Shown here piece after piece: positions 6,267-6,328 of a stretch of 6,328 bases of DNA. This DNA comes from JBLHKE01 sp047619485 (GTDB taxonomy: Bacteria > Verrucomicrobiota > Verrucomicrobiia > Verrucomicrobiales > DEV007): positions 1 through 6,328 of the forward strand of contig JBLHKE010000469.1 in NCBI GenBank assembly GCA_047619485.1. Reading direction: 5' to 3'. The translations under genes were made by a program, and so were the position numbers. The notes below the pieces were generated by a model. It saw only the letters and a list, made by a program, of their open reading frames with translations, searched no databases and had not been told where the DNA came from. Within the stretch, counting starts at the first letter, position 1. Every line of letters starts with the position of its first letter.

Positions 6267-6328
6267 CTAGCGGTCACACTCGCCCATCACGAAGTCGAGG
6301 CTGCCGAGGATGGCGACGACATCGGAGA
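6267..6328 (-). CDS. nuoD: NADH-quinone oxidoreductase subunit D, 3' end (partial at the right edge)
   Basis: Only the last 19 codons and the TAG stop (6269-6267) are present. The minus strand reads SDVVAILGSLDFVMGECDR, which is the strongly conserved C-terminus of NuoD (49-kDa subunit homologue). In this family the D-V/I-V-A-I/T-L-G-S-x-D-F/I-V-M/F-G-E-x-D-R ending lies close to the quinone site formed with NuoB and NuoH. NuoD together with NuoB forms the quinone-reducing module; the catalytic His and Tyr lie outside the window. Its position directly before nuoE, with 4 nt between them, fits standard nuo order. The fragment is short, but the motif and its position make the call firm. Confidence 0.9.
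   Translation of the reverse strand, partial: SDVVAILGSLDFVMGECDR

Overview
The window is one uninterrupted piece of an operon on the minus strand encoding the proton-pumping NADH:quinone oxidoreductase (respiratory complex I, NDH-1). In transcription order, right to left, it holds the 3' end of nuoD, then complete nuoE, nuoF, nuoG, nuoH, nuoI and nuoJ, then the 5' part of nuoK, which runs off the left edge. This is the classic bacterial nuoA-N order. nuoA-C and most of nuoD should lie beyond the right edge, and nuoL, nuoM and nuoN beyond the left edge. No gene on the plus strand is credible.

Together the genes make most of an electron path. NuoF oxidises NADH at FMN and carries cluster N3; NuoE holds N1a. 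NuoG carries N1b, N5, N4 and a complete set of ligands for the optional cluster N7. NuoI carries N6a and N6b and passes electrons towards the quinone site near NuoD and NuoH. NuoH, NuoJ and NuoK are membrane subunits that link quinone reduction to proton translocation. All expected iron-sulfur ligands are visible, so the complex looks functional.

Layout: nuoD to nuoI are packed with gaps of 2-8 nt (or a short overlap, if nuoE starts at its upstream GTG). The nuoI-nuoJ and nuoJ-nuoK junctions are different: they open to 117 and 188 nt and are filled with related non-coding repeats. These repeats combine purine-rich degenerate GTGNGAA-type units, small GC hairpins with 3-nt loops and a shared exact 14-mer (GGACTTTTTACCTT). 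They are the only part of the window that the complex I genes do not explain.

Organism: a bacterium with moderately high GC. The full 14-gene order, a short NuoG of 569 residues, absence of clear Shine-Dalgarno sequences at all seven visible starts, and the general character of the proteins and intergenic repeats suggest the Planctomycetota-Verrucomicrobiota group, perhaps Verrucomicrobiota. That is an inference from general impression and not a proven placement. I found no mobile element, CRISPR array, RNA gene or unknown protein system.
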